IMG/VR virus record: IMGVR_UViG_3300033273_000409
Coordinates: 1-60,780 of that record
Source: a virus
Length of the DNA: 60,780 bases
Direction: 5' to 3' (one strand)
The notes beneath the pieces are model-generated. The model ran no database searches. It saw only the letters and a program-made list of their open reading frames with translations, and was not told where the DNA came from. Below, in pieces: positions 1 through 10,800 of the stretch (position 1 is the first letter of the stretch; the number at the start of each line of letters is the position of its first letter). The translations under genes and the position numbers were made by a program.

Positions 1-783
1 CACTTATGTAAGAAGAGTATTCCTACGATTGTTGCTAAAGGTGAGGGTAAAGGTTCTGCAGGATTTTTATTCTGGGAGACTTCTGCTGGATATAATTTCA
101 AAGCAACAGATGAGGTTTTTGCTGGACCTAAGAAGTCAACAACTAGTCCATTCAAAGGTGCAGAAGAGAAAGAAACTTATTTTTGGAATGTGGCAAGAGA
201 GAATGATAGTAACGATCAAGCATCTGAGGCAAGAAATGTACTATCATTCAAACTCTTGTCAAATGACAACTCAGAAAAGGCAGCTATCCATGGTGGAAGA
301 TCTAATCTGATTGGATTTTTTGATGTAAGTTCTCTACAGTATAATGAGTCCATATATAAACTTGAGGACAACTTTGATAGTTTCGGTCATCTAGCAAAAG
401 GTCCTGTTCCTTACGGTAGTTCTGGCAATCCAACCAGAATTATGACTAAGATCTATAACAATGAAATGTATGAAAACAGTGACTCTAAAGCACAATCTGA
501 AAGTTATGATAAAATAAGGCAGTCTTTAGCGCAACAACTTATCAGGAAGAATCTTTCAAACAACAATAAAGTCGAAATAAATATCTACGGAAATACTAAC
601 TTACACGCAGGAGATAAGATCTACCTCGCGGTCTTGAAAGGTAAAAGTTCTGCTAATACAAAGGAGAACTATGATAAGAAGCAATCTGGATATTACACGA
701 TTGCTACACTGGTACATAGCATGCAACCACAAGGCATGAAAACATCTCTACTGCTACTTAGAGATATCAACAACGAGGAGTAA
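1..783 (+). CDS. Baseplate hub protein, gp27-like (5' end missing)
   Basis: The reading frame is open from the first base of the window and stops at 783, so the start lies upstream; 260 residues are visible. The last 70 residues (pattern G-N-x-N-L-x-A-G-D-x-I, then D-x-x-x-S-G-Y-Y-x-I-x-x-x-x-H) resemble the C-terminal beta-domain of tail hub proteins such as T4 gp27, phage gpD and the VgrG hub. In that family the protein forms a trimeric ring at the tail tip that seats the spike. The next large gene is gp5, the natural gp27 partner, which supports the call. The internal Met codon at 190 is probably not the start, because the frame upstream of it is equally protein-like. Family assignment is by pattern and position, not by alignment. 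Confidence 0.6.
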   Translation, partial: HLCKKSIPTIVAKGEGKGSAGFLFWETSAGYNFKATDEVFAGPKKSTTSPFKGAEEKETYFWNVARENDSNDQASEARNVLSFKLLSNDNSEKAAIHGGRSNLIGFFDVSSLQYNESIYKLEDNFDSFGHLAKGPVPYGSSGNPTRIMTKIYNNEMYENSDSKAQSESYDKIRQSLAQQLIRKNLSNNNKVEINIYGNTNLHAGDKIYLAVLKGKSSANTKENYDKKQSGYYTIATLVHSMQPQGMKTSLLLLRDINNEE

Positions 784-786
784 ACC

Positions 787-999
787 ATGGAAAACATCGA
801 AGCACACATCAAAAAAGACAAAGAGATTCTTGAGAATCCAACAACTTCGCCACAGATGCGTCGTCATATTCAAGAAGAATTGCACGACCTAGAAGAATAC
901 AAAGAGCATCATCCTGGGGATGATCATGATCCCACACCTTTAGAACTATACTGCGATCAAAACCCATCAGAACCTGAGTGTCTGATTTACGACGATTGA
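787..999 (+). CDS. Small CP12-like protein (C-terminal CP12 loop)
   Basis: This 70-residue acidic protein starts three bases after the preceding stop, with GAGGAG upstream. Residues 1-42 look like a charged helical hairpin. Residues 51-70 (P-L-E-L-Y-C-D-Q-N-P-S-E-P-E-C-L-I-Y-D-D) match the C-terminal loop of CP12, including its C-x8-C pair (C56, C65) and the Y-D-D end. In cyanobacteria CP12 binds GAPDH and PRK and switches off the Calvin cycle; cyanophages are known to carry cp12 genes. Here the N-terminal Cys pair and the AWD-VEEL core of full CP12 are absent, so only the GAPDH-binding end is represented. Its place between hub and spike genes is unexpected for a metabolic gene. An alternative is a baseplate-associated small protein that converged on or borrowed this loop. 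Confidence 0.6.
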   Translation: MENIEAHIKKDKEILENPTTSPQMRRHIQEELHDLEEYKEHHPGDDHDPTPLELYCDQNPSEPECLIYDD

Positions 1000-1005
1000 T
1001 AATAA

Positions 1006-3693
1006 ATGGAACAATTAACGAGTCTAACAAAACCTAACTTTATCGGTAAAGACACATTCAACTGGTGGGTTGGGCAAGTCGAAAAATCTGTTGACACTGC
1101 TAAAAATTCTAACCGAGTCAAGGTTAGAATTGTTGGATATCATTCTGACAGGAATGATGTGAAAGCAGAGGACTTGCCATGGGCTCAGATACTTTATCCA
1201 CCGACTAACTCACAAATGAGTGGTCAGGGGACAAAATGTATGTTATTGCCTGGACAATGGTGTCTAGGATTCTTCCTTGATGGTGATGAACAACAGATCC
1301 CGATTGTATGGGGATTGTTAGGTGGAACTTCAAATACTGATGATAATTCTCAGGTTTCTGCAGAATCTTTTAGTAATCCACAGAACATCTGGAAGAAACC
1401 TGATTATGTAATGCCAGAGAACGCAGGCAAGAAACCTGGATCACCTTCAGCAGATAAAACCAACGATCAACCACATCTTGCACCAAAAGCAAAAGAAGAA
1501 GACGAGATTGCAGATGGTGGTGGTAGTCCAAGAAAGGTTGCAGAAGATGAATTAGGTAGTCAGGCGGATCAAAAACGCTCATCAGATGAAGCGTACAAAG
1601 TCAATAGAGGAGACGGAGTATGTGCATCTGAGGGTATGATGGATCAGATGGCTGCTAAACTTGAAGAGTTTAGTAATAAACTTGCAAACGTAACTAAGGC
1701 AGGTGAGAATTGGATTGACGAAAAAACTGGAACTGTCTTAGACATTCAGGCAGATGTCAATACATATTCTACTGTGTTGTCTGATATGATGAAGCATCCG
1801 CTGTCAGCAATCATTAGATTTACTGAGCAGCAAATTGCTAAAGCTTATCCTGCAATTTATGGTGCAGCAGCAAATCCTAAACCAAGTACACTAAGAGGAA
1901 TTAAGAAGACCCTTGATACTGCATTGAATACAATCAAATGTATTATGGAGACTGGTCTCTTAGAGGGACTATTCCCACAGTTCAATGATATGTTGAATGG
2001 TATTCTGGATCAAGTTACCAGTGCTCCCACAAAGTTCTTCCATCAGGCAAACTGTGCAATTCGCAAAGCGATGGGAGATATTCTCAACAGAGCATTGGAG
2101 TCTGTTACTAATGCACTCAACACTGTTGCTGATCTTCTTCTCGCTATTTTCTCTGATCTTGGATCACTTCTTGGTACTATCAATGGATTGATCAGTTCAG
2201 TTATTGGTTTTGCAAAATCAATTCTTGGTGTTCTTGGTTGTATTGATCCTGATCTTATCAAGTGTAACAGATCTTTTGTTTATGATACAAAGCAGGGATT
2301 CATGAGACCTCAGATGCCCGCTATCCCTTCATTTGGTAATACACAAACAGGAGCAGCATTAGAAGCAGCAAAGGCATTTATGGATAATCCTATTGCTGCT
2401 GATACTCTTGCAGAAGATGGTTGCGCTGATCCTGATGTCGGAACATATCCATCAGATAATAGACAACTATTAGTACCAGGATATACATCATCGAGTTTCA
2501 ATCAGGCATTGAATCCATTTATTGATCAGGATGAACTTATTGAAGGATTTATTTGTTCTGAGGTTATTGATGATGTCATTCAAGGTAACTTAGATATTGT
2601 CGCTGTTGCCACAGATGCTATTGCTGCTGGTCAAGATCCTACAATCCTACAGACAGCACAAACTGCTCAACTTGTACTTGCGTCTGGTGGTGGAACTGAG
2701 GCACAGATCTATCAAGCTTCTGTATTGATGAGAGATCTTGGTATTCTAGACAACTATCAAACTTGTGTTGCTGGTGAAGGACCAACATATGGAATCAATG
2801 GTACAGCATTGGGTTGGAATCCATCAGACAGAGAGATACTAATTGGGCAGTTAGATGCGCCTCTGATTGATGGAACCTGGGTCAGATATAAGAGAGATAG
2901 GAAGAAGAACATGAAGATTGCATCTTCACGGTTTATTCCTAGATCAGGTGATTTAGGTGGATCAGGTGCAAACATCATTCTACCAATTGATGGTAATGGT
3001 TATCCTGCACAGGATGGAATTGTTATTGATGGTGGATCTGGATATGGTAATGGTGCAAATGGAGCATGTGCTCCTGATCTATTTGTTGTCACACCAATGT
3101 ATGATCCTAATACAGGATTTGAAGTTGATGGACACTTCCTCAAAGGAACTGCATTTGTTAATGTAAATGGTGAGATTGTTGCAGCATCGTTTGAGAACAC
3201 TGAAGGATATGTATTCCGAGATAAACCTGTTGTTAGTATCAACATGTGTGGTGGTGAGTTTAGACAACCTGATGTTAGAGATGCTGTCAATGATCCAAAC
3301 ACGTTGACTAGTCAGACTGATACTACTGTTGTAATTGCAGCAGAATCTCCTGATGTGACTGGTATTCTTTTTGATATTGTCATGAGGAATGTTGGTGCTG
3401 GTTATATTGATCCAGTTGTTGAGATTTCGGGTGGTTGTTTTGGTCATGGTGCTGCAGCAGTTGTTGAACACTCACAAGGTAGAATTACTGCTATTAAACT
3501 AACTGATTCTGGTATTGACTATAATTGTATTCCACAAGTTATTATTCGTGATAATATTGTTGGTACAGGTAATAGAGTTGGTGGAAAGGGTGCTAAAGCA
3601 GTCGCCCGTGTTAGGTTTGTAAATAGAAACAACAGATCACTGCAAGAAAAACTTGCACAAAGACAACCAGTACAAGTAGTCGATTGCCCATAA
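1006..3693 (+). CDS. 5: Baseplate hub/spike protein gp5 (no lysozyme domain seen)
   Basis: 895 residues. Residues about 10-110 form the gp5-type N-terminal OB-fold: F-N-W-W-V-G-Q-V-E opening, then W-A-Q-I-L-Y-P, a G-x-x-x-x-L-L-P-G-Q-W stretch and P-I-V-W-G-L-L-G-G. A low-complexity charged linker follows (about 120-200), then a helical region (about 200-430), and a C-terminal half rich in G-x-G-Y and G-G-x-x-G-x-G-A beta repeats. In T4, gp5 forms the central membrane-puncturing spike and carries a lysozyme domain. I see no lysozyme catalytic signature here, which appears normal for cyanophage gp5. The needle beta-helix is encoded by the next gene rather than fused. Confidence 0.85.
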   Translation: MEQLTSLTKPNFIGKDTFNWWVGQVEKSVDTAKNSNRVKVRIVGYHSDRNDVKAEDLPWAQILYPPTNSQMSGQGTKCMLLPGQWCLGFFLDGDEQQIPIVWGLLGGTSNTDDNSQVSAESFSNPQNIWKKPDYVMPENAGKKPGSPSADKTNDQPHLAPKAKEEDEIADGGGSPRKVAEDELGSQADQKRSSDEAYKVNRGDGVCASEGMMDQMAAKLEEFSNKLANVTKAGENWIDEKTGTVLDIQADVNTYSTVLSDMMKHPLSAIIRFTEQQIAKAYPAIYGAAANPKPSTLRGIKKTLDTALNTIKCIMETGLLEGLFPQFNDMLNGILDQVTSAPTKFFHQANCAIRKAMGDILNRALESVTNALNTVADLLLAIFSDLGSLLGTINGLISSVIGFAKSILGVLGCIDPDLIKCNRSFVYDTKQGFMRPQMPAIPSFGNTQTGAALEAAKAFMDNPIAADTLAEDGCADPDVGTYPSDNRQLLVPGYTSSSFNQALNPFIDQDELIEGFICSEVIDDVIQGNLDIVAVATDAIAAGQDPTILQTAQTAQLVLASGGGTEAQIYQASVLMRDLGILDNYQTCVAGEGPTYGINGTALGWNPSDREILIGQLDAPLIDGTWVRYKRDRKKNMKIASSRFIPRSGDLGGSGANIILPIDGNGYPAQDGIVIDGGSGYGNGANGACAPDLFVVTPMYDPNTGFEVDGHFLKGTAFVNVNGEIVAASFENTEGYVFRDKPVVSINMCGGEFRQPDVRDAVNDPNTLTSQTDTTVVIAAESPDVTGILFDIVMRNVGAGYIDPVVEISGGCFGHGAAAVVEHSQGRITAIKLTDSGIDYNCIPQVIIRDNIVGTGNRVGGKGAKAVARVRFVNRNNRSLQEKLAQRQPVQVVDCP

Positions 3694-3697
3694 GATT

Positions 3698-4369
3698 ATG
3701 TCTATTAGAGATACAAAAGCAAGTCCTGGGTATGTTCAGGGACAAACATTCTTCGATGGATCTGCACTAAGATTCAACACAACGCCAGGTGAGGAAACAT
3801 TTGAGTTTCTTCATAAATCTGGTAGTTCTATCAAATTTGATGCTGGTGGTAGTATTTCCATCATTGCAGAGAAAGATATCATGATCAGGGCAAAGAGTGG
3901 TGAGAACTCTCACATTCAAGTCAATGGTGATTTTGATATTGACATCTCAAAAGAGATGAAGATCAAAGCAAATAAGTTTGACCTTGATGGTGGTAAAGCA
4001 ATCCGCCAGTCTGCCAAAGTTGTTACAACAAAGGCAGAGAAAGAGCATGTTCTGAAGGGTGAAGCGTTTACGATTGAGGGATCTAATACAATCCACGTCG
4101 AGACTAATGCTATTAATACTGTGGTAAATACGATGGAACATCAGGTCAATGGTGTATTCATTATGGAAGCAGTCAACGGAATGGCAGTAACTCAACTCAA
4201 CCCAAAAGGTGGTATTGAGTTTACTAATGCTGGTTTCTGGACTAATGATACTGCAATGAGCATGTATACGACTGTAGGTTTAGAAAGAGCAGATACTACT
4301 GGATTGGCACATACTATCAGGGCAGGCGGCGTCCTGACCATGAGTGCGTTCAGAATTTATCTGAACTAG
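3698..4369 (+). CDS. Spike beta-helix/needle protein (gp5 C-terminal-like)
   Basis: 223 residues, four bases after gp5. The middle (about 45-130) alternates short hydrophobic strands with polar turns (I-S-I-I-A-E-K-D-I-M-I-R-A-K-S-G and I-D-I-S-K-E-M-K-I-K-A-N), the signature of the triple-stranded beta-helix needle found at the end of T4 gp5 and in VgrG spikes. It probably trimerises below gp5 and receives the PAAR tip encoded at 28165. In T4 the OB-fold and the needle are one polypeptide; here they are split, with no sign of a frameshift. Its stop nearly abuts the promoter at 4373. Confidence 0.7.
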   Translation: MSIRDTKASPGYVQGQTFFDGSALRFNTTPGEETFEFLHKSGSSIKFDAGGSISIIAEKDIMIRAKSGENSHIQVNGDFDIDISKEMKIKANKFDLDGGKAIRQSAKVVTTKAEKEHVLKGEAFTIEGSNTIHVETNAINTVVNTMEHQVNGVFIMEAVNGMAVTQLNPKGGIEFTNAGFWTNDTAMSMYTTVGLERADTTGLAHTIRAGGVLTMSAFRIYLN

Positions 4370-4372
4370 GGG

Positions 4373-4402
4373 TTGACACGCCACCCAAAGGCGTGGTATA
4401 CT
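4373..4402 (+). promoter_or_regulatory. Consensus sigma-70 promoter with dyad in the spacer
   Basis: TTGACA at 4373-4378 and TATACT at 4397-4402 are 18 bases apart. CACGCC (4377-4382) and GGCGTG (4390-4395) form a perfect 6-bp dyad across the spacer, which could be an operator or weak hairpin. A start of transcription near 4409 fits the ATG at 4427 and would also carry the tRNAs. Confidence 0.8.
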
Positions 4403-4426
4403 TACAAAGTAATCAGGAGACAACCG

Positions 4427-4606
4427 ATGGATCAAGACGTTCTGACGAGGGTCGTTGTTGACGTTGAGAAGCGTAAGTTTTATCTTTACTCTTTACAAGG
4501 TGACGAACGTATGGTAGAATGTGAATCACCCAACGAGTTCATGAACGTCTTGAAATTGTGTCGGGAAATGCTTGATGAAGACACCTTAGTATACGTTTCA
4601 CTCTGA
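4427..4606 (+). CDS. Small hypothetical protein, 59 aa
   Basis: Unrecognised acidic protein beginning M-D-Q-D-V-L-T-R. A longer frame opens with TTG at 4373, but that TTG is the -35 box of the promoter, so translation must start at ATG 4427, which has AGGAGA at 4414-4419. The residues alternate beta strands (V-V-V-D-V-E, K-F-Y-L-Y-S) with a helix (F-M-N-V-L-K-L-C-R-E-M-L). It is co-transcribed with the two tRNAs, suggesting early or middle expression, unlike the late genes on both sides. Confidence 0.7.
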   Translation: MDQDVLTRVVVDVEKRKFYLYSLQGDERMVECESPNEFMNVLKLCREMLDEDTLVYVSL

Positions 4607-4611
4607 ATGCT

Positions 4612-4696
4612 GGGAGTGTGGCGGAATAGGTAGACGCACCAGACTTAAAATCTGTTGGGCATTGTGCCCGTGAGAGTTCAAGTCTCTCCACTCCTA
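4612..4696 (+). tRNA. tRNA-Leu (UAA)
   Basis: A class II cloverleaf can be folded. Acceptor GGGAGTG pairs with CACTCCT (one G-U at the first pair). The anticodon stem CAGA/TCTG encloses loop CTTAAAA with anticodon TAA. A long variable arm (GGGCATTGTGCCC) and T arm GAGAG-TTCAAGT-CTCTC follow. CCA is not encoded. It reads UUA/UUG leucine codons. Confidence 0.93.
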
Positions 4697-4698
4697 TT

Positions 4699-4772
4699 GC
4701 CACTCTAGCTCAGCTGGATAGAGCAACGGTTTTGTAAACCGTAGGTCGTCGGTTCAAGTCCGACGAGTGGCT
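4699..4772 (+). tRNA. tRNA-Thr (UGU)
   Basis: Acceptor GCCACTC pairs with GAGTGGC. The D arm contains AGCTCAGCTGGATAGAGC. Anticodon stem ACGGT/ACCGT encloses loop TTTGTAA with anticodon TGT, and the T arm is GTCGG-TTCAAGT-CCGAC. CCA is not encoded. Only two bases separate it from tRNA-Leu, so both come from one transcript. It reads ACA threonine codons, frequent in the virion genes here. Confidence 0.95.
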
Positions 4773-4813
4773 TTGGCGATACTGTCGTCAGTGACCCCTT
4801 CCGTGTGACTTCA

Positions 4814-4840
4814 AAAACCCTCCTTCGGGAGGGTTTTGTT
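4814..4840 (+). terminator. Rho-independent terminator after tRNAs
   Basis: CCCTCC-TTCG-GGAGGG stem-loop extended by AAAA/TTTT pairing and followed by a T-rich tail. It ends the promoter-4373 transcript. Confidence 0.9.
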
Positions 4841-4843
4841 GTT

Positions 4844-4851
4844 TATAAATA
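4844..4851 (+). promoter_or_regulatory. T4-type late promoter TATAAATA
   Basis: Exact match to the T4 late promoter box read by gp55 sigma with the gp45 clamp and gp33. It lies 34 bases before the ATG of the fibre gene at 4885, directly after the tRNA terminator. Confidence 0.85.
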
Positions 4852-4884
4852 TGCATATAGGATCCGTATGTCTAATAAAAGAGC

Positions 4885-7800
4885 ATGTCACTCACTCGCC
4901 TAACAAACCTGATTAGTTCTACTGAAGGTCGTTTTCTCTATGTTGATCCTAGTGAGTTCAACTCGTCAGACCTTATTTCAAATAGGGGCAACTCACCAAC
5001 AAGACCCTTCAAAACTATTCAGAGAGCACTACTTGAAGTTGCAAGATTTTCTTATGTCGCTGGTCCCGACAAAGGAAACGATAAGTATGATCAATACTCA
5101 ATTCTTCTATCACCAGGGGATCACTGGATTGATAACAGACCTGGATACTTTGTAGATTGGGATAAAGACACAAACTATTGGAATACTGATCAGGAGATCA
5201 ATGGGCAAGTTATTGTTCCTAAACTGACAGATGGATCCAACTTTAATATTTTTGATGACAACAACGACCTATTCAAGTTCAACTCCACTGAAGGTGGTGT
5301 AGTCATTCCTAGAGGTACTTCCATCATTGGTAGTGACCTCCGTAAAACGAGAATTAGACCTCGTTATGTTCCTGACCCAATGTATGCGGAGTATCTAGAC
5401 TCCAACAATATAGGATATGGTACGTCTGACTATAAGCAACCTGGAGCATATGTAGAGGAAGCATACAATCAGACTTTAGGAAGAACATCGTTCTTCAGAG
5501 TTACTGGTGCTTGTTACTTCTGGCAGTTCTCTATCTTTGATGCTGTTCCAACTAACACTGGTGGTATCTACAGATATGCAACTAATGACTTTGCAGATAT
5601 TGTCAAGTTCACTAAGTATTCTGCAAACTATGAGTGGAATCTATCTCAACAACCACTCACAACTGATGCCACAACTGGTCTAGGATCACACCACAAAATT
5701 ACTGGTTTTGAGTATGCCAATGGAATGTCAGTTGCTGACATTGTTTGCACTCAAGCAGTCAATGATCCCACTGCCACTGATATCTACCTCAACAAGATCA
5801 ACAGTGGTTCGCAGGCAAGAATCTTCATGGGAGATTACCTGCTGATTGATAATTCTACTGCCTCATCGAGAGAGGTTGTTAGAGTCAAGAAGGTATATCC
5901 TGAAGAGAGCAGAATCACTGTATATAGAAACCAGTTAGGTACAACAGCCCCTGCACTTCATGAAGCAAATACTAAGATCACTAAACTGAATGATCTTGGA
6001 CTGTATTATGCAAAGGTTGCTAGAGGTTTCTCTGACGCTGATATTATTGACCCTATTACTGATGCTGAAGGTGAGATTGAAGCAAGACAGCAGGAAAATA
6101 GAATTGTTGGTCCTCTGAACGTAGACAATAGAATTGAGTCTATTGCTATCAATCTGATTCAAGGATCGAGATATAGAATTAGTGTTACTACAAGAGGATC
6201 ACATGGTCTATTCAAGAACCAGATCGTTTCTTTGAAAGACCTGGATGTAACTGAAACCTCTCAAGGTACTGGATTTGGTGGTGACATCAACGGTACAGTC
6301 TTTGTTACTAGTGTTATTAATGCTAACACAATTCAATGTGAGAAGGTTCTTTCTTCCTCTACAATCCCACAGACATATAGTTTCAATACTACAGCAGCAG
6401 CAACACTGATTGCTGATATTGATACTGTTGACTCTGCATCACCATATATCTTCAACTGTTCGATTCGTTCAGTCTTTGGTATTTGTGGCATGTTGGCTGA
6501 TGGATCTAAGGCAACTGGATTCAAGTCAATGGTTGTTGCACAGTACACGGGTGTTTCGCTCCAGAAGGATGATAGAGCGTTCGTTCGTTACATGTATCAG
6601 ATCCAGAATAGAACTGATGCTGATGGCAACCCACTGAAAGATCCCGCATGGTTGACAGAATCGCAGGTAGGATTCACTCTACCATCTGACCAAGTATCGA
6701 CTACAGTTGCTACACTACACAGTGAAGGATCTGCACTCTATCGTGATGACTGGAGAACTTTCCACGTTCATATCACAAATGAGAGTTTGATTCAGGCAGT
6801 TTCTGTCTTCGCTGTTGGATTCTGTGATCACTTCTTGATTGAAGATGGTGGTGACATTTCTATTACCAACTCTAACTCTAACTTTGGTAATACAGCTCTG
6901 AGAGCGATTGGTTTCCGTGAGAAGTCATTCCCTCAGGATAAGTTTGGTAAGATCACTCACATCATTCCACCTAAGAAGATTGATGATACTGCTATTGATG
7001 AACTGTCCTGGTATCCATTTGATGTTGCAAAGGTACAATCATCTAATACAAATGCAACCAGAACCAAACTACATCTATTCAATGCTAAGACACCAAATAA
7101 GACACCAACTTATCTGTTTGACAACAAGTATGTTTTAGGTGGTAAGCAAGATGAAGACCTAGATGTTGAGATGACTCTAGGTGCTATCACTGTTGTCAAA
7201 AACGTACAACTAGCAACCAACGTAACTGGTTCTGGTTCATTCGAACACGTACAAGAGAAAGTATTTACAGTCAACCCAAATACTGACGTTTGTACTCTGT
7301 CTGGCGGTCAAACTCACCAGTGGAGAACTGGTACACCTGTCAGAATTGAATCTGAGATGGGTTACTTACCTGATGGTATTGAACCTAACACCACATACTA
7401 TATTATCTCAGAGAATGGTGGTAGATGGACAAGTTCTGGTCAAGGATGGAATGGACCAACTGGAACTATTACAAACAGAGATAGTCAGTTCAAACTTGCT
7501 AAGACTATTGAAGAAGCAAGAGCAGGTACTGCTATCGATGTTCGTACTGATAATCCACCCAAAACTGTCAATACACAGGGTGAAATTACGGCAACTGGTG
7601 AACTGAGGGTCATCCAAAGAACCTCAGACATGAGACCAACTCCTACATCATTTGAATTCATTACTAGTACAAACTCTAACGAGTTTATTACTGTTAATGA
7701 TGCAACTGCTTTGGGACCAACAGAAATTCCTCACGGATTTGATAAGGGACAGCCTATCTTCTTCGTGAAATCTTCTGCGACAGATACAATGCCATCTCTG

Positions 7801-10800
7801 TCGAGTGGTCCTCTGATTCAGACACAATTCTACTATGCATATCCAACTAGCACATCAAGATTCAAGATCGTTGCTACATTTGACGATGCAAATAATGATA
7901 GAAACCTGATTACTTTAGGTGCTATCGCTGCTGCTGGTTCCGTCAAAGTATTTGCTAACTCTGGTCAGTGGCAAGCTGCTCCATGGATTACAAGATGCCC
8001 ACTACAGTATGATCCTCTGAATCCACTGGGTGCCTCTAATCCTGTAGACACTGAAACAGGAACTGCTGGTAACTGGATTGTAACTACTAAGACAGCAAAC
8101 AACCAGGTTATTGATGCTCTTTTGAGTGAAGGGGACTTCCAAGGAGATCAAGCACCTAAAGCAACACAACCAGCAAAACTCAAGCGTCAGAGAGACGTTA
8201 GAACTAACTATGATAGAACATATAGATTCAGATATGTTCTACCTAAAGAGTTCAAGTCTGCTCGCCCACCATTCCTTGGTTATGTTGTAAAACTAAGAAC
8301 TAATGCTGATGGATATGTACCTGAGACATGGGATGGTGGTATTCCTGGAGACTATACTCAGTATGAAAGAACATATTACATCTATGACATCACTGAGGTT
8401 CAGGACTTTATTCCTGGAGTACAAGATGGTGTCTACTATCTGACACTGCTGCTTGCAGATATTCAGGTTGATCATGACAGAATGGTTCGTGGTGATGGTG
8501 GTTCTATCTCACAAAACTGGTTCAAGAAGTTCAAGTTTAGTCAGAGCACCGCTGAACTATATCCTTCATTGGATGCTGATAATCCTGTCAGTAATGCACC
8601 AGTCGCTAAATCAGTTGCAGACCATAGAATTCAAGGTTATGTTTACTCTGATTCTAGAAGTCATTCTATCACTAGAGAGGCAGCAGCTTCTTTCCTCAAT
8701 GATAACAACTATGCCACGGTTGCAATCTCTAACATTACTGTAGAACGTGAAGGTTCAGCAAGAAGAGGTAGAGAAGACCAGTCAAGAATCTTACCTGTTG
8801 GTTATCTGAGAAGTGGTTCTTCAAATAGAACTGAAGATGAGGGTATTCAGATTGAACTTCGTAGACCATCTTTGGTTAGATCTGGTAACCATACGTTTGA
8901 ATATGTTGGTTATGGTCCTGGTAACTACTCAACTGCTTTCCCTGCTAAGCAACAACGTGAACTGACAGATCGTGAGGTTGTTGTATCACAGGCGAAGAAA
9001 GAAGATGCGGGTGTTGTATTCTATTCTGGTCTGAACTCACAGGGTGATCTATATGTTGGTAACCAGAAGATTAATGCTGTTACTGGTGCAATCGAGATTA
9101 TTGATGAGGCAATTCTAGAGGTTTCTGCTGTACCTGCGGACAACATTCCTGTTGGTGATGAAGAAGGTGCAGATTCTGGAGATGATGTATTTGATCTTGT
9201 TGTCAAAGGATCACTAACTGTTGAGAACTCTGACCAAGATTCAGCTGCTAGACAGAAAGGATCTGTTAGGGGTCCAACTAAGTTTTTAGGTGGTGTTCAG
9301 TTCAATACACCTAAGGATGCTGGAACTAAGACCCAGAAAGTTACATTCTATGGTGCAGGTAATGGTTTCTCAGTAAGAGATACTGGTGATTATCGTGGTG
9401 TTCATGACCTATTCTCTACAAACAACGTAAGTTTGAGAGCAGTTGGTGTCGAAACTTCTGGTGGTGAAATTACATTTGAAACCTATGATACTGATTTAGC
9501 ACTAAGAAAGGACACTACACTTTGGGCGCTAACTACACGTCCACCAATGCATGCTGCTGGTGCTGGTGATAACATTGAGAACATGGTAAGTTCTGCTGGT
9601 CTACTAGTAGATGTTACCTGGGCTCATGGTCAAAGTTTTGGTGATGTTGCACACAAAGCATCTGCTGCATTGAGTGCTGATGCTACATCAAACAACCAAT
9701 CTTGGATCTTCTTACCTGATCCTGCTGGTCAAACTGATGGTGTCTGGTATCAAACAGGCATGACAAAGACTGGTGGTCTATATGCTTTTGAGGATAGAGA
9801 TACACCAACTGAAGGTAGACTAGGCATCAATGGTTACTATAGAAACTCTGCACGTACCTCTAACTTCTACATCAAAGCAGGATCTACACGTCCTAATGAT
9901 TGGTTGGTAGGTATTGATAAGTCTGATGGATCTCCTGTTATGTGGATCGATCAGTCACGTTCTGGTGCTTCTGGAGCACTGACACAACCATCAGTTGCAT
10001 ACTTCCAAGACGCTCCAAGAACAAGAATTACTGAACTTGGTGGTGGTGTTTATTCATTCGATGTTGCACCTGGATATGTTTCTGCGTTTGGTGATACTGT
10101 TGTAATGTCATCTGATCTATACCTAGAAGACGATATGTTCTTCCGTGGTCAGACTAGTGGCATCTCAATTCCTAACAGTCATGTGTGCTATTCATCTTTC
10201 CAAAATGACAATGATGAGAACTATTTCTTCAGAGTTAAGGAACCAACTAACACTAATAATGTCTATAGAAACTTCAGTCTAAACAACGGTTTCTCACAAC
10301 CTGCAGGTACACTCTTCTCACCAGAAATTCGTGATGATATTATGAACCAAGCACTACCTGTTGGTGCAGTTATCATGTGGTCTGGAACTAACTCTAACAT
10401 TCCGAGTGGATATGTTCTATGTGATGGTGGTACATACAACAACAGATTTGGTACGACAACAGTTGCACCAAACATGACAGATAAGTTTGTCAAGGGTATG
10501 TTGAGTGCTAATGGAACTGGTGGTCAACATACTCAATCAAGAACTATTTCAATCTCTGCTCACGAACTATCAAGACCAGAAATTCCTGCTCACACTCACG
10601 GTTTGAACGGTCAATACTTCGAACACAAACACAACTATACTAAAGCTTATACGTCAACGGAAGGCACTGAATTGGAGCAAGAAGGTGTGCCCGATGGTAG
10701 CAGATTGTCTTTCATGACTGATGCATTGACTAGTAATCCAGACTATGGAGATGGTGAGACCCAACCTGGACCTGATTTCCACAACGATGTAGGTGGTGGT

